From NCBI RefSeq assembly GCF_900105175.1, contig NZ_LT629771.1, forward strand, positions 5,536,501 to 5,600,500: DNA of 64,000 nucleotides, read 5' to 3'. How positions within the stretch are numbered: position 1 is the stretch's first letter; the number at the start of each line of letters is the position of its first letter. The translations under genes were made by a program, and so were the position numbers. Origin of the DNA: Jiangella sp. DSM 45060. Its GTDB lineage: Bacteria > Actinomycetota > Actinomycetes > Jiangellales > Jiangellaceae. Of this stretch, positions 45,501 through 57,712 are shown in pieces. The notes beneath the pieces are model-generated. The model made no database searches, was not told the origin of the DNA, and was given only the letters and a program-made list of their open reading frames with translations.

Positions 45501-46949
45501 ATGGCACCGCCACCCGGTCACCCACCCGGCCGCCGATCCGGGCTCCCGCCCGGTCCCGGCCCCACCCCCGCGTCCCTCACCGCCGAACACCCCGAACGCC
45601 CGGCCGGGCAGCCCGAACGCCCGTCCCGGCGGCGCTTCCTCGGCCTCTCCGCCGCGCTCACCGGCGCGGTCGCCGCTCCCAGCCTGCTCGGCGCGTGCGG
45701 CGGCACGAGCACCGCCTCGGGCTCGGAGCCGCTGCAGTTCTGGAACTTCTACGCGCCCGCACCCAGCGAGGACCCGTCCCTGCTGGCCCGGGCCGCCTGG
45801 ATGCACGACACCGTCGACCGCTGGAACGCCGAGAACGAGCAGCAGATCGAGCTCGTCTACGCACCGGTCCTCGGCAGCGAGAAGCTGGCCACCGCGTTCT
45901 CCGCGGGCGAGGGCCCGGACATCTTCCTGATCAGTCCCGGCGACATCGCCCGGTACCTCAACGGGAACATGCTGGCCGAGCTCACCCCGCACCTGACGCG
46001 GGAGGCGGTCGACGACTTCTTCGCCGACAACCTGGCCACGCGCATGATCGGCGACAAGGTCTACGCGCTGCCGATGGAGATCGAGCCGCTCGCGCTCTAC
46101 TACAGCCGGCCGGCCTTCGAGGCGGCCGGGCTGTCCGAGGGCGACCTGCCGGCCGGCTGGGACGACCTCGTCGCCGTCAGCGACCGGCTGGTGTCGGCCG
46201 GCCAGGGCGGGCTGGTGTTCCCAACGGCACAGGACTACTACCAGAACTTCGTCTGGTACCCGTGGATGTGGCAGGGCGGCGGCGAGGTCATCGCCGGCGA
46301 CGGGCGCAGCGGCTTCGACTCCGACGGCGCCGTCGACGCGCTTCGGCTGTGGAAGGAGACCGTCGACCTCGGCATCACGCCGCGGGTGCCGCCGGCCTCC
46401 AACGACCTCGTCGTCGCGTTCTCGGAGGGCTACGCGTCGGTCTGGCAGTCGGGCATCTGGTCGATCCAGGACTTCGAGCGCAAGGCGCCGGACTTCGACT
46501 ACGGCGTCATCCCGCTGCCCGTCGCCAACGGTGGCGAGCCGGCCACCGTGCTGGGCGGCTGGGCGTTCGCCGCCAACGCCAAGGGCCGCAACCCCGACGA
46601 GGCGGCCCGGTTCTGCGCCTGGGCGCTGGGGTCGACCGACGATGACGGCGTCGCGCGGGTGGCCGACTGGTGCATCGACGCCAAGCGCGATATCTCGCCG
46701 CGCCGGTCCAGCCTCGAGCACGGCAGCCGGGCCGGCGGCTACGACCACGAGTTCATGCGGCTGTTCCGCGACGAGATCTTCCCGTCCGGACGCGGCGAGC
46801 CGCGCTACCCGCCGGTGATCTACAAGGCGGTGTCCGACGCCATCCAGTCCTGCCAGCTGGCCGGCGGTGACCCGGAGGACCAGGCCGCGACCGCGGCCCA
46901 GGCCATCGACGCCTATCTCACCACCTACGAGGGGGTGGACCTCGCATGA
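45501..46949 (+). CDS. sugar ABC transporter substrate-binding lipoprotein
   Basis: A 482-residue family-1 extracellular solute-binding protein. After a long Pro-rich N-terminus come a twin-arginine motif SRRRFLG and a lipobox LLGAC with Cys66, so it should be exported by Tat and lipidated. Mature motifs FWNFYAPAP, GEGPDIFLISPGDIARYL and YALPMEIEPLALYYSRPAFE are typical. The ATG has AGGAG 5 nt upstream. It is the first gene of the SBP-permease-permease operon; no ATPase follows, so a shared MsiK-type ATPase is expected. Confidence 0.92.
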   Translation: MAPPPGHPPGRRSGLPPGPGPTPASLTAEHPERPAGQPERPSRRRFLGLSAALTGAVAAPSLLGACGGTSTASGSEPLQFWNFYAPAPSEDPSLLARAAWMHDTVDRWNAENEQQIELVYAPVLGSEKLATAFSAGEGPDIFLISPGDIARYLNGNMLAELTPHLTREAVDDFFADNLATRMIGDKVYALPMEIEPLALYYSRPAFEAAGLSEGDLPAGWDDLVAVSDRLVSAGQGGLVFPTAQDYYQNFVWYPWMWQGGGEVIAGDGRSGFDSDGAVDALRLWKETVDLGITPRVPPASNDLVVAFSEGYASVWQSGIWSIQDFERKAPDFDYGVIPLPVANGGEPATVLGGWAFAANAKGRNPDEAARFCAWALGSTDDDGVARVADWCIDAKRDISPRRSSLEHGSRAGGYDHEFMRLFRDEIFPSGRGEPRYPPVIYKAVSDAIQSCQLAGGDPEDQAATAAQAIDAYLTTYEGVDLA

Positions 46950-47917
46950 GCACCTCCGCCACCAGCGCGGCGCCGGTGTCGACGTCGGCCGGTGCGTCCG
47001 CCGGACGGGACGGCGCGACCTCCCGCACCCGCTCCGACCGCGCCCGCCGCGAACGCCGGGCCGCCTACCTGTTCATGGCGCCCAACCTCATCGGCCTGAC
47101 CGTGTTCGTCGCGATCCCGATGCTGCTGTCGATCGTGCTGGCGTTCTTCCGCGTCGACGGCTTCGGCGGCTACGACTTCGTAGGGTTCGCCAACTTCCAG
47201 CGGATGTTCTCCGACCCCTACTTCGTGTCCAGCCTCGGCCGCACGCTGCTCTACCTGGTGGTGATGGTGCCCGGCCTGTTCCTCTCCGGCCTGGGCCTCG
47301 CCCTGCTGGTGCGGCACCGGTTCCCGCTGGTGGGGCTGTTCCGCACCGCGCTGTTCGCGCCCAACGTCGTCAGCCTGGTGGTCGTCGCGCTGATCTGGCA
47401 GTTCCTGCTGACCGACGACGTCGGCTTCATCGCCCGGCTGCTGGACGGCGTCGGAGTGACGGCGCCGTCGTGGCTGGGCGACCCCGCGTTCGCGCTGCCC
47501 ACCGTCATGATCATCACGATCTGGTTCTCGATGGGCTACTACATGCTGATCTTCCTGGCCGGCCTGCAGGACATCCCGCGGGAGTACTACGAGGTGGCCA
47601 GCATCGACGGCGCCGGGCCGTGGACGACGTTCCGCCACATCACCTGGCCGCTGCTGAAGCCGACCAGCTTCTTCATCCTGCTGACGTCGACGATCGCGGT
47701 GATGACCGGCGGGCTGGACCTGCTGGTGATCCTGACCGGCGGCGGCCCGGCCAACTCGACCACGCTGATCATCTACTACGTGTACCAGCAGGCGTTCGTC
47801 TACGGCGAGTTCGGCTATGCCGCCGCGATCTCGTCGTTCCTGGTCGTGATCCTGCTGGCGTGGTCGGCGCTGCTGTTCGCCCTGACCAAGGGAGGCCGAT
47901 TCACCCATGCCCAGTGA
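46946..47917 (+). CDS. sugar ABC transporter permease (MalF type)
   Basis: A 323-residue inner-membrane permease with about six helices after a Ser/Ala/Arg-rich N-terminus. The EAA loop reads EVASIDGAGPWTTFRHITWP, contacting the ATPase. The start overlaps the SBP stop (ATGA) and the end overlaps the second permease by 11 nt. Confidence 0.93.
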   Translation: MSTSATSAAPVSTSAGASAGRDGATSRTRSDRARRERRAAYLFMAPNLIGLTVFVAIPMLLSIVLAFFRVDGFGGYDFVGFANFQRMFSDPYFVSSLGRTLLYLVVMVPGLFLSGLGLALLVRHRFPLVGLFRTALFAPNVVSLVVVALIWQFLLTDDVGFIARLLDGVGVTAPSWLGDPAFALPTVMIITIWFSMGYYMLIFLAGLQDIPREYYEVASIDGAGPWTTFRHITWPLLKPTSFFILLTSTIAVMTGGLDLLVILTGGGPANSTTLIIYYVYQQAFVYGEFGYAAAISSFLVVILLAWSALLFALTKGGRFTHAQ

Positions 47918-48776
47918 GACCGCCACCCTGTCCCGTCCCGTCGCCCCCGCCGGCCGGCGGATGTCCTGGCGGCGCCGCCGGTCGGCCACCCTGTTCGTCG
48001 TGGTGGGCGTCATCACCATCCTGACGGTGTTCCCGCTGGTGTGGATGTTCACCAGCTCGTTCAAGGGCCCCGACGAGGTGCTCAGCACCGATTTGCTGCC
48101 GTCGGCGCCCACCGTCGACAACTTCGACTACGTGTTCTCGTCCGCGCCGTTCGGCCGGTACCTGTTCAACAGCTTTGTGGTGTCGGCGACGGTCACCGTG
48201 GTGGCACTGTTCTTCCACTCGATGGCCGCGTACGCCCTGGCCCGGCTGCGCTTCCCCGGCCGCGACGCGATCTTCCTGGGCATCTTCTCGACGCTGCTGG
48301 TGACCGCGCCCGTGGTGCTGGTGCCGCTGTTCCTCGTGGTGCACCGGCTGGGGCTGCTGAACAGCTACGCCGGGCTGATCCTGCCGGCCATCTTCAGCGC
48401 GTTCGGTATCTTCCTGCTCCGGCAGTTCTACCTGGCCATCCCGGCCGAGCTGGAGGAGGCGGCCGTGCTGGACGGCTGCGGCTACTGGCGCATCTACTGG
48501 TCCATCATCCTGCCGCTCAGCAAGTCCATCTTCGCCGCGCTCGCGGTGCTGTTCTTCCTGGCCAACTGGAACGCGTTCCTGTGGCCGCTGGTCGCGACGA
48601 CGGACTCGGACCTGCAGGTGGTGCAGCTGGGCATCGCCAGCTTCCAGGACCAGAACACCGTCGACTGGCAGTACGTGCTGGCCGCGGCCACGGTGGCGGC
48701 GGTGCCGACCCTGCTGGCGTTCGCGATCTTCCAGCGCCGCATCGTGGAGTCCATCAAGACCTCCGGCATGAAGTGA
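47907..48776 (+). CDS. sugar ABC transporter permease (MalG type)
   Basis: A 289-residue permease with six helices; the EAA loop is ELEEAAVLDGCGYWRIYWSI, and FPLVWMFTSSFKGPDEVLS near the N-terminus is typical of MalG-type subunits. It completes the importer presumed to take up arabinan oligosaccharides or arabinose. Confidence 0.93.
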   Translation: MPSETATLSRPVAPAGRRMSWRRRRSATLFVVVGVITILTVFPLVWMFTSSFKGPDEVLSTDLLPSAPTVDNFDYVFSSAPFGRYLFNSFVVSATVTVVALFFHSMAAYALARLRFPGRDAIFLGIFSTLLVTAPVVLVPLFLVVHRLGLLNSYAGLILPAIFSAFGIFLLRQFYLAIPAELEEAAVLDGCGYWRIYWSIILPLSKSIFAALAVLFFLANWNAFLWPLVATTDSDLQVVQLGIASFQDQNTVDWQYVLAAATVAAVPTLLAFAIFQRRIVESIKTSGMK

Positions 48777-48807
48777 CCCCCGTTCGATGACAAAAGGAGT
48801 TGTCCCC

Positions 48808-49905
<1,098 letters not shown>

Positions 49906-49906
49906 C

Positions 49907-51628
49907 GTGGCCGCGGTCGGCCGCCGGGCCGTGCTGCTCGGCGGCGCCGCGGCGGTGGCCGGCTGGTCCGGGCTGACCCCCGGCGGCCGGCCGCGCGCGA
50001 CGGCGGCCACCGCCTTGCCCGCAACCGCGGAACACCCGCTCACCAGCACGTTCTTCGCCACCGCGAGCATCCCGTACCGGCGCGAGCTGACCACCGCCAG
50101 CGACGGCGACCTGTGGCCGGCTGCCTGGGCCGACGACGGCGCGCTGTACGCGGCCAACGGCGACGGCCGCGGGTTCTCCGACCAGCCGTGGTCGGACATC
50201 GTCGTCAACCGCGTCGACGGCACCCCGGCCACCGGTATCAGCGGCGAGCGGCTGGCCGCCGGCGACCAGGTGGCGCCGATCTGGGGCGACCCGGCCCGGT
50301 TCAACCGCAAGCCCACCGGCCTGGTGGCCGTCGACGGTGACGGCGACGGCCGCGACGAGCTGTACCTCGCCGTCCAGGACCTCCGCCACGGCGACGGCGC
50401 GTTCGACGAGGCGCCGACGGCCACCATCGTGCGGTCTGCCGACTACGGCCGCACCTGGCAGTGGGACGCCGCGCCGATGTTCACCGATCACGTGTTCACG
50501 ACGGTGTTCTTCCTCGACTTCGGGCAGAGCAACGGCGGAGCCGCGGCGCTCGGGCCGGAGAACGCCGGGTACGTCTACGCGTACGCGCTGGACCGGAACT
50601 GGCGCGACTCGTTCACCGGCATCGTCGCCGACCCGCTGGACCTCTGGCTGGCCCGCGTGCCCGCCGGCGCGGTCACCGACCGGTCGGCGTGGCGGTTCTT
50701 CGCCGGGCTCGACGGCGACCGGCCGCGGTGGAGCGCGGACCTCGACGCCCGTGTCACCGTCCTGCACGACGAGCGCCGGGTCTACCCCGGCGTCGTCACC
50801 CCGGACGGCAACTCGGTGCTGTCGCAGGGCTGCGTCGTGTACAACCCGGCGCTCGGCCGGTACCTGTACCTGTCGTGGACCGAGCACACCTTCGAGTTCT
50901 ACGAGGCGCCGGCGCCGTGGGGTCCGTGGCGGCTGTTCCTGCACAAGGACTTCGGTCCGTATCCGTGGTGGGGCGACGACCCCGGCTCGCCCGGACCGAA
51001 GAACGGCGGCTACGCGACCGTCGCGCCGTCGAAGTTCATCAGCGCCGACGGCCGGGAGCTGTGGGTGCAGGCCAACTGGTTCGTCGGCGTCGGCCACCCG
51101 CCGAACACGTACCAGTTCTCGCTGCGCCGGCTCCGCCTCGAGCCGTACGAGCCGACGGCGCCGGCCAACCCGCGCGATCCCGGCCGCAACCTGGCCCGCG
51201 CCGAGCCGGGCGCCGTCGTCACCGACACCACCTCGCACTACGGGCACGACGCCTACCTCGCCGACGGCCGCACCGACCTCGGCGAGGACAGCTGGAACGG
51301 CCAGGCCAAGGAGACCGACTGGTGGGGGTACACCTGGCCGCGGTCGCTGCACGTCAACCGGGTCGTCTACACGTCGGGGCAGATCTTCCCCGACGGCGGC
51401 TGGTTCGGCGGCGCCCCGCGGGTCCAGGTGCGGCGCGACCACGAATGGCACGACGTCACCGGCCTCGCCGTCGACCCGCCCTACCCCACCGACGCCACCG
51501 CCGGCCCGTTCCGCACGTTCACGTTCGGCTTCGACGACACGTGGGGCGACGGCGTGCGGCTGATCGGGCCTCCTGGCGGCGCCGCGCGCTTCACGTCCGT
51601 CGCCGAGCTGGGGGTGTTCTACGGATAA
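49907..51628 (+). CDS. exported DUF4185-like protein with discoidin-like C-terminus
   Basis: A 573-residue protein with an N-terminal signal (RRAVLLGGAAAVAGWSGL, Tat-like). A five-bladed-propeller-type DUF4185-like region (about 45-400) follows, with FDEAPTATIVRSADYGRTWQ and LYLSWTEHTFEFYEAPAPWG. The last ~140 residues look like an F5/8C (discoidin) carbohydrate-binding domain (NLARAEPG to VAELGVFYG). DUF4185 proteins include GH183 endo-D-arabinanases. The GTG is 2 nt after the GH172 stop, with GGAGG upstream. Divergent within the family; catalysis is not assured. Confidence 0.75.
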   Translation: MAAVGRRAVLLGGAAAVAGWSGLTPGGRPRATAATALPATAEHPLTSTFFATASIPYRRELTTASDGDLWPAAWADDGALYAANGDGRGFSDQPWSDIVVNRVDGTPATGISGERLAAGDQVAPIWGDPARFNRKPTGLVAVDGDGDGRDELYLAVQDLRHGDGAFDEAPTATIVRSADYGRTWQWDAAPMFTDHVFTTVFFLDFGQSNGGAAALGPENAGYVYAYALDRNWRDSFTGIVADPLDLWLARVPAGAVTDRSAWRFFAGLDGDRPRWSADLDARVTVLHDERRVYPGVVTPDGNSVLSQGCVVYNPALGRYLYLSWTEHTFEFYEAPAPWGPWRLFLHKDFGPYPWWGDDPGSPGPKNGGYATVAPSKFISADGRELWVQANWFVGVGHPPNTYQFSLRRLRLEPYEPTAPANPRDPGRNLARAEPGAVVTDTTSHYGHDAYLADGRTDLGEDSWNGQAKETDWWGYTWPRSLHVNRVVYTSGQIFPDGGWFGGAPRVQVRRDHEWHDVTGLAVDPPYPTDATAGPFRTFTFGFDDTWGDGVRLIGPPGGAARFTSVAELGVFYG

Positions 51629-51634
51629 CGGCTC

Positions 51635-51662
51635 GGAAATCGATTCCACCGTCCACTAGGAT
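51635..51662 (+). promoter_or_regulatory. lacI promoter with operator O3
   Basis: GGAAATCGATTCCA (51635-51648), an imperfect copy of the operator, overlaps the -35/spacer region of a promoter whose -10 is TAGGAT (51657-51662), 6 nt before the GTG of lacI. The mRNA is probably leaderless, and autoregulation is likely. Confidence 0.65.
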
Positions 51663-51668
51663 CGTCCC

Positions 51669-52670
51669 GTGGTGACCATCTACGACGTCGCGCGGCATGC
51701 CGGCGTCTCCGCGGCCACGGTGTCCCGGGTGCTCAACGGGCACACCCAGGTCGACCCCGCGCTCGCGGAGCGGGTCACGTCGTCCGTCGCCGAGCTGGGC
51801 TATCGGCGCAACGCCGTGGCACGCAACCTGCGCCGCAGCCGCACCACGCTGTGGGCGGTGATCATCTCCGATGTCGAGAACCCGTTCTTCACCGCCATGG
51901 TCCGCGGCGTCGAGGACATCGCGCTGGCCGAGGGGTACTCCGTCGTGCTCTGCAACAGCGACGAGAACCCCGAGAAGGAGTCGAACTACATCGCCGCCGC
52001 GCTCACCGAGCAGATGGCCGGCGTCATCATCTCGCCGTCGTCCAACCGCGTCGACGACGTCAAACTGCTGCTCGACGCCGGTTGCCCGGTGGTCGTCATC
52101 GACCGCGAGCTGCAGGGACCACGCACCGACACCGTCCTCGTCGACAACGAGCACGGCGCCGAACTGGCCACCACGCACCTCGTCGAGCAGGGCTACCGGC
52201 GCATCGCCTGCATCGGCGGGCCGCGCTGGCTCAGCACCGCCACGTCGCGCCACGACGGCTACAAGCGGGCGCTCGCGGCCGCCGGCCTGCCGCTCGACCC
52301 CGCGTTGGTGCGGTTCGCCGACTTCCGCGAGCGCGGCGGCTACGAGGCCATGGCGTCGCTGCTCGACGACGGCGCCGAGCCCGACGCACTGTTCGCGGCG
52401 AACAACCTCATGACGGTCGGCGCGCTGGAATGCCTGGTGCAGCGGCGGCAGGCCATCCCGTCCGACATCGCCGTCGTCGGGTTCGACTCCATCCCGTGGG
52501 CCGACCTCATCCGGCCCACCCTGACGACCGTGGCGCAGCCGGCGTACGACGTCGGCCGGCAGGCGGGTCAGCTGCTCACCCGGCGGCTGACCAAGCCCGA
52601 CGCCGACGTCACCCGCGTCGTCCTGCCCACCGAGCTGCAGGTGCGGGCCAGCTCGATCCGGCAGGCCTGA
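51669..52670 (+). CDS. LacI-family transcriptional regulator
   Basis: A 333-residue repressor: the HTH IYDVARHAGVSAATVSRVLN at residues 4-23, hinge YRRNAVARNLRRSRT, and a periplasmic-binding-protein-like effector domain (VENPFFTAMVRGVEDIA, VVGFDSIPWADLI). Four sites of the ATCGAT-centred type required by LacI proteins flank this locus, three at promoters of catabolic units and one at its own. The effector is presumably D-arabinose or an arabinan fragment, by context only. Confidence 0.93.
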   Translation: MVTIYDVARHAGVSAATVSRVLNGHTQVDPALAERVTSSVAELGYRRNAVARNLRRSRTTLWAVIISDVENPFFTAMVRGVEDIALAEGYSVVLCNSDENPEKESNYIAAALTEQMAGVIISPSSNRVDDVKLLLDAGCPVVVIDRELQGPRTDTVLVDNEHGAELATTHLVEQGYRRIACIGGPRWLSTATSRHDGYKRALAAAGLPLDPALVRFADFRERGGYEAMASLLDDGAEPDALFAANNLMTVGALECLVQRRQAIPSDIAVVGFDSIPWADLIRPTLTTVAQPAYDVGRQAGQLLTRRLTKPDADVTRVVLPTELQVRASSIRQA

Positions 52671-52681
52671 CGGCCGGTCCC

Positions 52682-52725
52682 TTGACCCCTCGGCGACGGC
52701 GCACCTAGGCTGGAAATCGATTTCC
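52682..52725 (+). promoter_or_regulatory. promoter of the secreted GH183-like gene with operator O4
   Basis: TTGACC (52682-52687) and TAGGCT (52706-52711) are 18 nt apart, and the perfect palindrome GGAAATCGATTTCC (52712-52725) follows at once, covering the start site. Confidence 0.8.
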
Positions 52726-52755
52726 CAGTCTCCGCCGACGCCGAAGGAGACCCCC

Positions 52756-53832
52756 GTGCGACTGCTACCCCCGGCCGCCGCCGGCGCGAGCCTGCTGCTC
52801 GTCGCCGCCCTCACCTCCTCCGCCGCCGAGCCCGAGCCGGGCGTCACGGTGGCACCGGGCGAGCCGATCGCCCTGCTGACCGGCGCGGGCTCGATCAACG
52901 AGACCGACGTGCGCTACCAGGTGCACGCCACCGACCTCGGGATCATGTGGGACGACGGCGACGGCTCGGTGCTGATGGCCTTCGGCGACACCTACGGCGA
53001 GGGCTGGGGCGGCAACGGCGCCGGGCCGCGCGAGGCGGACTGGCGGTGCAACGTGCTGGCGGCGTCGTCGGACCGCGACCTCGCCGACGGCATGACGTTC
53101 GACACGATGGTGCAGGACCGGCCCGGCCACGCCGGCCAGCTGCTGGACTGCCTGCAGCAGAACGAGGTCGAGGAGACGGTCATCCCGACGGCCGGCATCG
53201 CCGTCGACGGCCGCAGCTACCTGCACTACATGTCGGTGCACCACTGGGGACCGGCCGGCACGTGGTTCACCAACCACTCCGGCATCGCCTGGTCCGACGA
53301 CGGCGGCCGGACGTGGACGAAGGACCCCGACGCCGTCTGGCCGAACACGCCGGAGTGGGACAACGACTTCCAGCTGACGGCGTTCGCCCGCCACGGCGGC
53401 CACGTCTACCTGTTCGGCACGCCCAACGGCCGCTGGGGCGACGCGCACCTGGCCCGGGTGCCGGCGGGCGGCGTGCTGGACAAGGACGCCTACCGCTACT
53501 GGGACGACTCCGGCTGGACGCGCTCGGAGACCGCCGCCGCGCCCGTCGCCGAGGGCCCGATCGGCGAGCTGTCGGTGCAGTACAACGAGTACACCGGCCG
53601 CTGGCTGATGACCTACCTCGACGAGTCGCGGGCCCAGATCGTCCTGCGCGACGCGCCCCGGCCGACCGGCCCCTGGGGCGACGAACAGGTGCTCGTCGAC
53701 GGCGCCGAGTACCCGGCGCTGTACGGCGGGTTCATGCACCCGTGGTCCAGCGGCCCGGACCTCTACTTCGCGCTCACCCAGTGGGGTCCGTACAACGTGA
53801 CCCTGATGCGTTCGACGCTCACGCGGCAGTGA
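52756..53832 (+). CDS. secreted DUF4185 (GH183-like) protein, putative endo-D-arabinanase
   Basis: A 358-residue secreted protein with a Sec signal (MRLLPPAAAGASLLLVAALT) and a single DUF4185 propeller domain: VRYQVHATDLGIMWDDGDGS, LMAFGDTYGEGW, HHWGPAGTWFTNHSGIAWSD and FMHPWSSGPDLYFALTQWGP. DUF4185 proteins of mycobacteria and relatives are GH183 endo-alpha-D-arabinanases that cut arabinogalactan and lipoarabinomannan. It has its own LacI-controlled promoter, separate from the ABC operon. Family is well supported; the substrate is inferred from the family and locus. Confidence 0.85.
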   Translation: MRLLPPAAAGASLLLVAALTSSAAEPEPGVTVAPGEPIALLTGAGSINETDVRYQVHATDLGIMWDDGDGSVLMAFGDTYGEGWGGNGAGPREADWRCNVLAASSDRDLADGMTFDTMVQDRPGHAGQLLDCLQQNEVEETVIPTAGIAVDGRSYLHYMSVHHWGPAGTWFTNHSGIAWSDDGGRTWTKDPDAVWPNTPEWDNDFQLTAFARHGGHVYLFGTPNGRWGDAHLARVPAGGVLDKDAYRYWDDSGWTRSETAAAPVAEGPIGELSVQYNEYTGRWLMTYLDESRAQIVLRDAPRPTGPWGDEQVLVDGAEYPALYGGFMHPWSSGPDLYFALTQWGPYNVTLMRSTLTRQ

Positions 53833-53855
53833 CGGACCGCCACTGCCGCGTGAGC
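53817..53855. terminator. bidirectional hairpin terminator
   Basis: GCTCACGCGGCAGTG (53817-53831) pairs perfectly with CACTGCCGCGTGAGC (53841-53855) across a 9-nt loop. It covers the stop of the GH183-like gene and ends 9 nt before the stop of convergent icd. No T-run, as is usual in high-GC actinomycetes. Confidence 0.8.
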
Positions 53856-53863
53856 CGGGTCGA

Positions 53864-55081
53864 TCAGACGAGGCGCTTGGCGAGGTTCTCGTCGAGCGCG
53901 CCGAGGAAGTCCTCGGTGGTCTTCCACTCCTGCTCCGGGCCGACCAGCAGCGCGAGGTCCTTCGTCATGACGCCGGACTCGACGGTCTTGACGATGACGT
54001 CCTCGAGGGTCTCGGCGAAGCCGGTGACCTCGGGGGTGTTGTCGAGCTTGCCGCGGTGCTTGAGGCCGCCGGTCCACGCGAAGATCGAGGCGATCGGGTT
54101 GGTGGAGGTCGGCTTGCCGGCCTGGTGCTGGCGGTAGTGCCGGGTGACGGTGCCGTGCGCGGCCTCGGCCTCGACGGTCTTGCCGTCGGGCGTCATGAGC
54201 ACGGACGTCATGAGGCCGAGCGAGCCGAAGCCCTGCGCGACGGTGTCGGACTGGACGTCGCCGTCGTAGTTCTTGCAGGCCCAGACGTAGCCGCCCTCCC
54301 ACTTCATGGCGGCCGCGACCATGTCGTCGATGAGCCGGTGCTCGTAGGTGAGCCCGGCCTGCTCGAAGTCGGCCTTGAACTCCCGCTCGAAGACGTCGGC
54401 GAAGATGTCCTTGAAGGCGCCGTCGTAGGCCTTGAGGATGGTGTTCTTCGTCGACATGTAGACCGGGTAGCCACGCTGCAGGCCGTACGAGAACGAGGCC
54501 CGGGCGAAGTCCTCGATGGACTTGTTGAAGTTGTACATCCCCATGGCCACGCCGCCGTCGTCGCCGTAGTTGGCGACCACGTGCTGGATCGGCTCGGAGC
54601 CGTCGGCCGGCGTGAACGTGATGGTCAGCTCGCCGGCGCCGGGCACCTTGAAGTTGGTGGCCTTGTACTGGTCGCCGTGCGCGTGACGGCCGATGATGAT
54701 CGGCTTGGTCCAGCCCGGCACCAGCCGCGGGATGTTGGAGATGATGATCGGCTCGCGGAACACCACGCCGCCGAGGATGTTGCGGATCGTGCCGTTGGGC
54801 GAGACCCACATCTTCTTCAGGCCGAACTCCTCGACCCGCGCCTCGTCGGGCGTGATGGTGGCGCACTTGACGCCGACGCCGTGCTCCTTGATGGCGTTGG
54901 CGGCGTCGATGGTGACCTGGTCGTCGGTGGCGTCGCGGTGTTCGATGCCGAGGTCGAAGTAGCGCAGGTCGATGTCGAGGTACGGATGGATCAGGCGATC
55001 CTTGATGAACGACCAGATGATCCGCGTCATCTCGTCGCCGTCGAGCTCGACGACGGGCCCGGCTACCTTGATCTTCGCCAT
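53864..55081 (-). CDS. icd: isocitrate dehydrogenase (NADP)
   Basis: A 405-residue dimeric eukaryote-like [27 protein letters not shown] at the start, [25 protein letters not shown]-like [13 protein letters not shown] and [14 protein letters not shown]. It oxidises isocitrate to 2-oxoglutarate. Upstream lies a 14-bp site identical to one in the tam-tamR region, suggesting TamR control. It is 55 nt downstream of mdh, with its own upstream region. Confidence 0.95.
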   Translation of the reverse strand: MAKIKVAGPVVELDGDEMTRIIWSFIKDRLIHPYLDIDLRYFDLGIEHRDATDDQVTIDAANAIKEHGVGVKCATITPDEARVEEFGLKKMWVSPNGTIRNILGGVVFREPIIISNIPRLVPGWTKPIIIGRHAHGDQYKATNFKVPGAGELTITFTPADGSEPIQHVVANYGDDGGVAMGMYNFNKSIEDFARASFSYGLQRGYPVYMSTKNTILKAYDGAFKDIFADVFEREFKADFEQAGLTYEHRLIDDMVAAAMKWEGGYVWACKNYDGDVQSDTVAQGFGSLGLMTSVLMTPDGKTVEAEAAHGTVTRHYRQHQAGKPTSTNPIASIFAWTGGLKHRGKLDNTPEVTGFAETLEDVIVKTVESGVMTKDLALLVGPEQEWKTTEDFLGALDENLAKRLV

Positions 55082-55112
55082 GTTGTCAGCAACTCCCGGA
55101 TGAGAATGTTTG

Positions 55113-55126
55113 TCTCGACGTCAAGA
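55113..55126. promoter_or_regulatory. putative TamR site upstream of icd
   Basis: TCTCGACGTCAAGA, identical to 18670-18683 in the tam-tamR intergenic region, and nearly palindromic around GACGTC. It lies 32 nt before the icd ATG. Confidence 0.65.
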
Positions 55127-55136
55127 TAACAGACGG

Positions 55137-56510
<1,374 letters not shown>

Positions 56511-56514
<4 letters not shown>

Positions 56515-57638
56515 CGCTTCGAGATCTCCACCCACTGCTGGTCGTGCGGCCCGGTGTAGTCGCTGTCGGGCCGGATGAGGCGATTGTCCTCGTGCTGCTC
56601 GATGACGTGCGCCGTCCAGCCGCTCATCCGCGAGATCGCGAAGACCGGCGTGAACAGGTCGGTCGGGATGCCCAGCGCGTGGTAGACGCTGGCGGCGAAG
56701 AAGTCGACGTTCGGGAACAGGCCCTTCTCGTCGAGCACCGTCTGCTCCATGCGGCGGGAGAACTCGTAGTAGCGGCGGTTGCCGGTGAGGTCGGCCAGCT
56801 CCTCGCTCATCTTGCGCAGGTGCGTGGCGCGCGGGTCCTCGGTCTTGTAGACCCGGTGGCCGAACCCCATGATCTTGCGGCCGGCGCCCAGCTCGTCGCG
56901 CACGAACCGGTCGACGGCGTCCTCGTCGCCGTCGATGGACGTCAGCGTCTTCATGACCGCCTCATTGGCGCCGCCGTGCAGCGGGCCGCGCAGCGCGCCC
57001 ATGGCGCCGGTGATGGCCGAGTGCATGTCGGAGAGCGTGGCGGCGATGACCCGCGCGGTGAACGTCGACGCGTTCATCGTGTGGTCGGCGTGCAGCACCA
57101 GGCACTCGTCGAAGATCTCCGCGGCCCGCGGCGCCGGCCGCTCACCGGTGATCTGCAGCAGGAAGTTGCCGGCGATGCCCAGCTCGGGGTCGGCGTCGGG
57201 CACCTCGCGCCCGGACCGCTGCGCCTCGTACGACGCCACCAGCACCGGCAGCTGCGCGACCAGCCGGGTCGCCTTGCGGCGGTCGGCCTCGATGGACGCG
57301 TCCTCGGCGTCGGGGTCGTCGATGGCCAGCGACGACACCAGCGTGCGCAGCGCCTCCATCGGCGTGCCGCTGCCGACGACGTACGGGAGCAGCGTGGCCG
57401 ACACCGAGCCGTACCGGCGGCCGTCGGCCAGCTCGGCCGTCAGCCCGTCGAGCTCGGCCTGCGTGGGTAGCGTGCCCCGCTGCAGCAGGTGGACGCACTC
57501 CTCGAAGGTGATGCGCCCGGCGATGTCGTGGATGTCGTAGCCCCGGTACCAGAGCCGACCCTCTCGCCCGTCGATGTCGGAGATCGACGTGGACGCGGCC
57601 ACGACGTCGGCGAGGCCGCGCGGAGACTTCTCGGCCAT
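56511..57638 (-). CDS. citrate synthase
   Basis: A 375-residue citrate synthase (methylcitrate-synthase-like in size, about 370-380 residues): GRLWYRGYDIHDIAGRITFE near the N-terminus, HADHTMNASTF with a catalytic His, GPLHGGANEAVM and MGFGHRVYKTEDPR with the second active-site His, and FFAASVYHALGIPTDLFTP. The ATG at 57638 has AGGAGG 9 nt upstream; a Met further upstream is not supported. Whether citrate or 2-methylcitrate is the main product is not decided by sequence; neighbours mdh and icd favour citrate. Confidence 0.92.
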
Positions 57639-57712
57639 GTAATGAGTCCTCCTCAAGGGGAAGAACGAACCGGCGCCGATGCCGCCGGTCCGCTCGCCGG
57701 GCGTGGTCCGGC

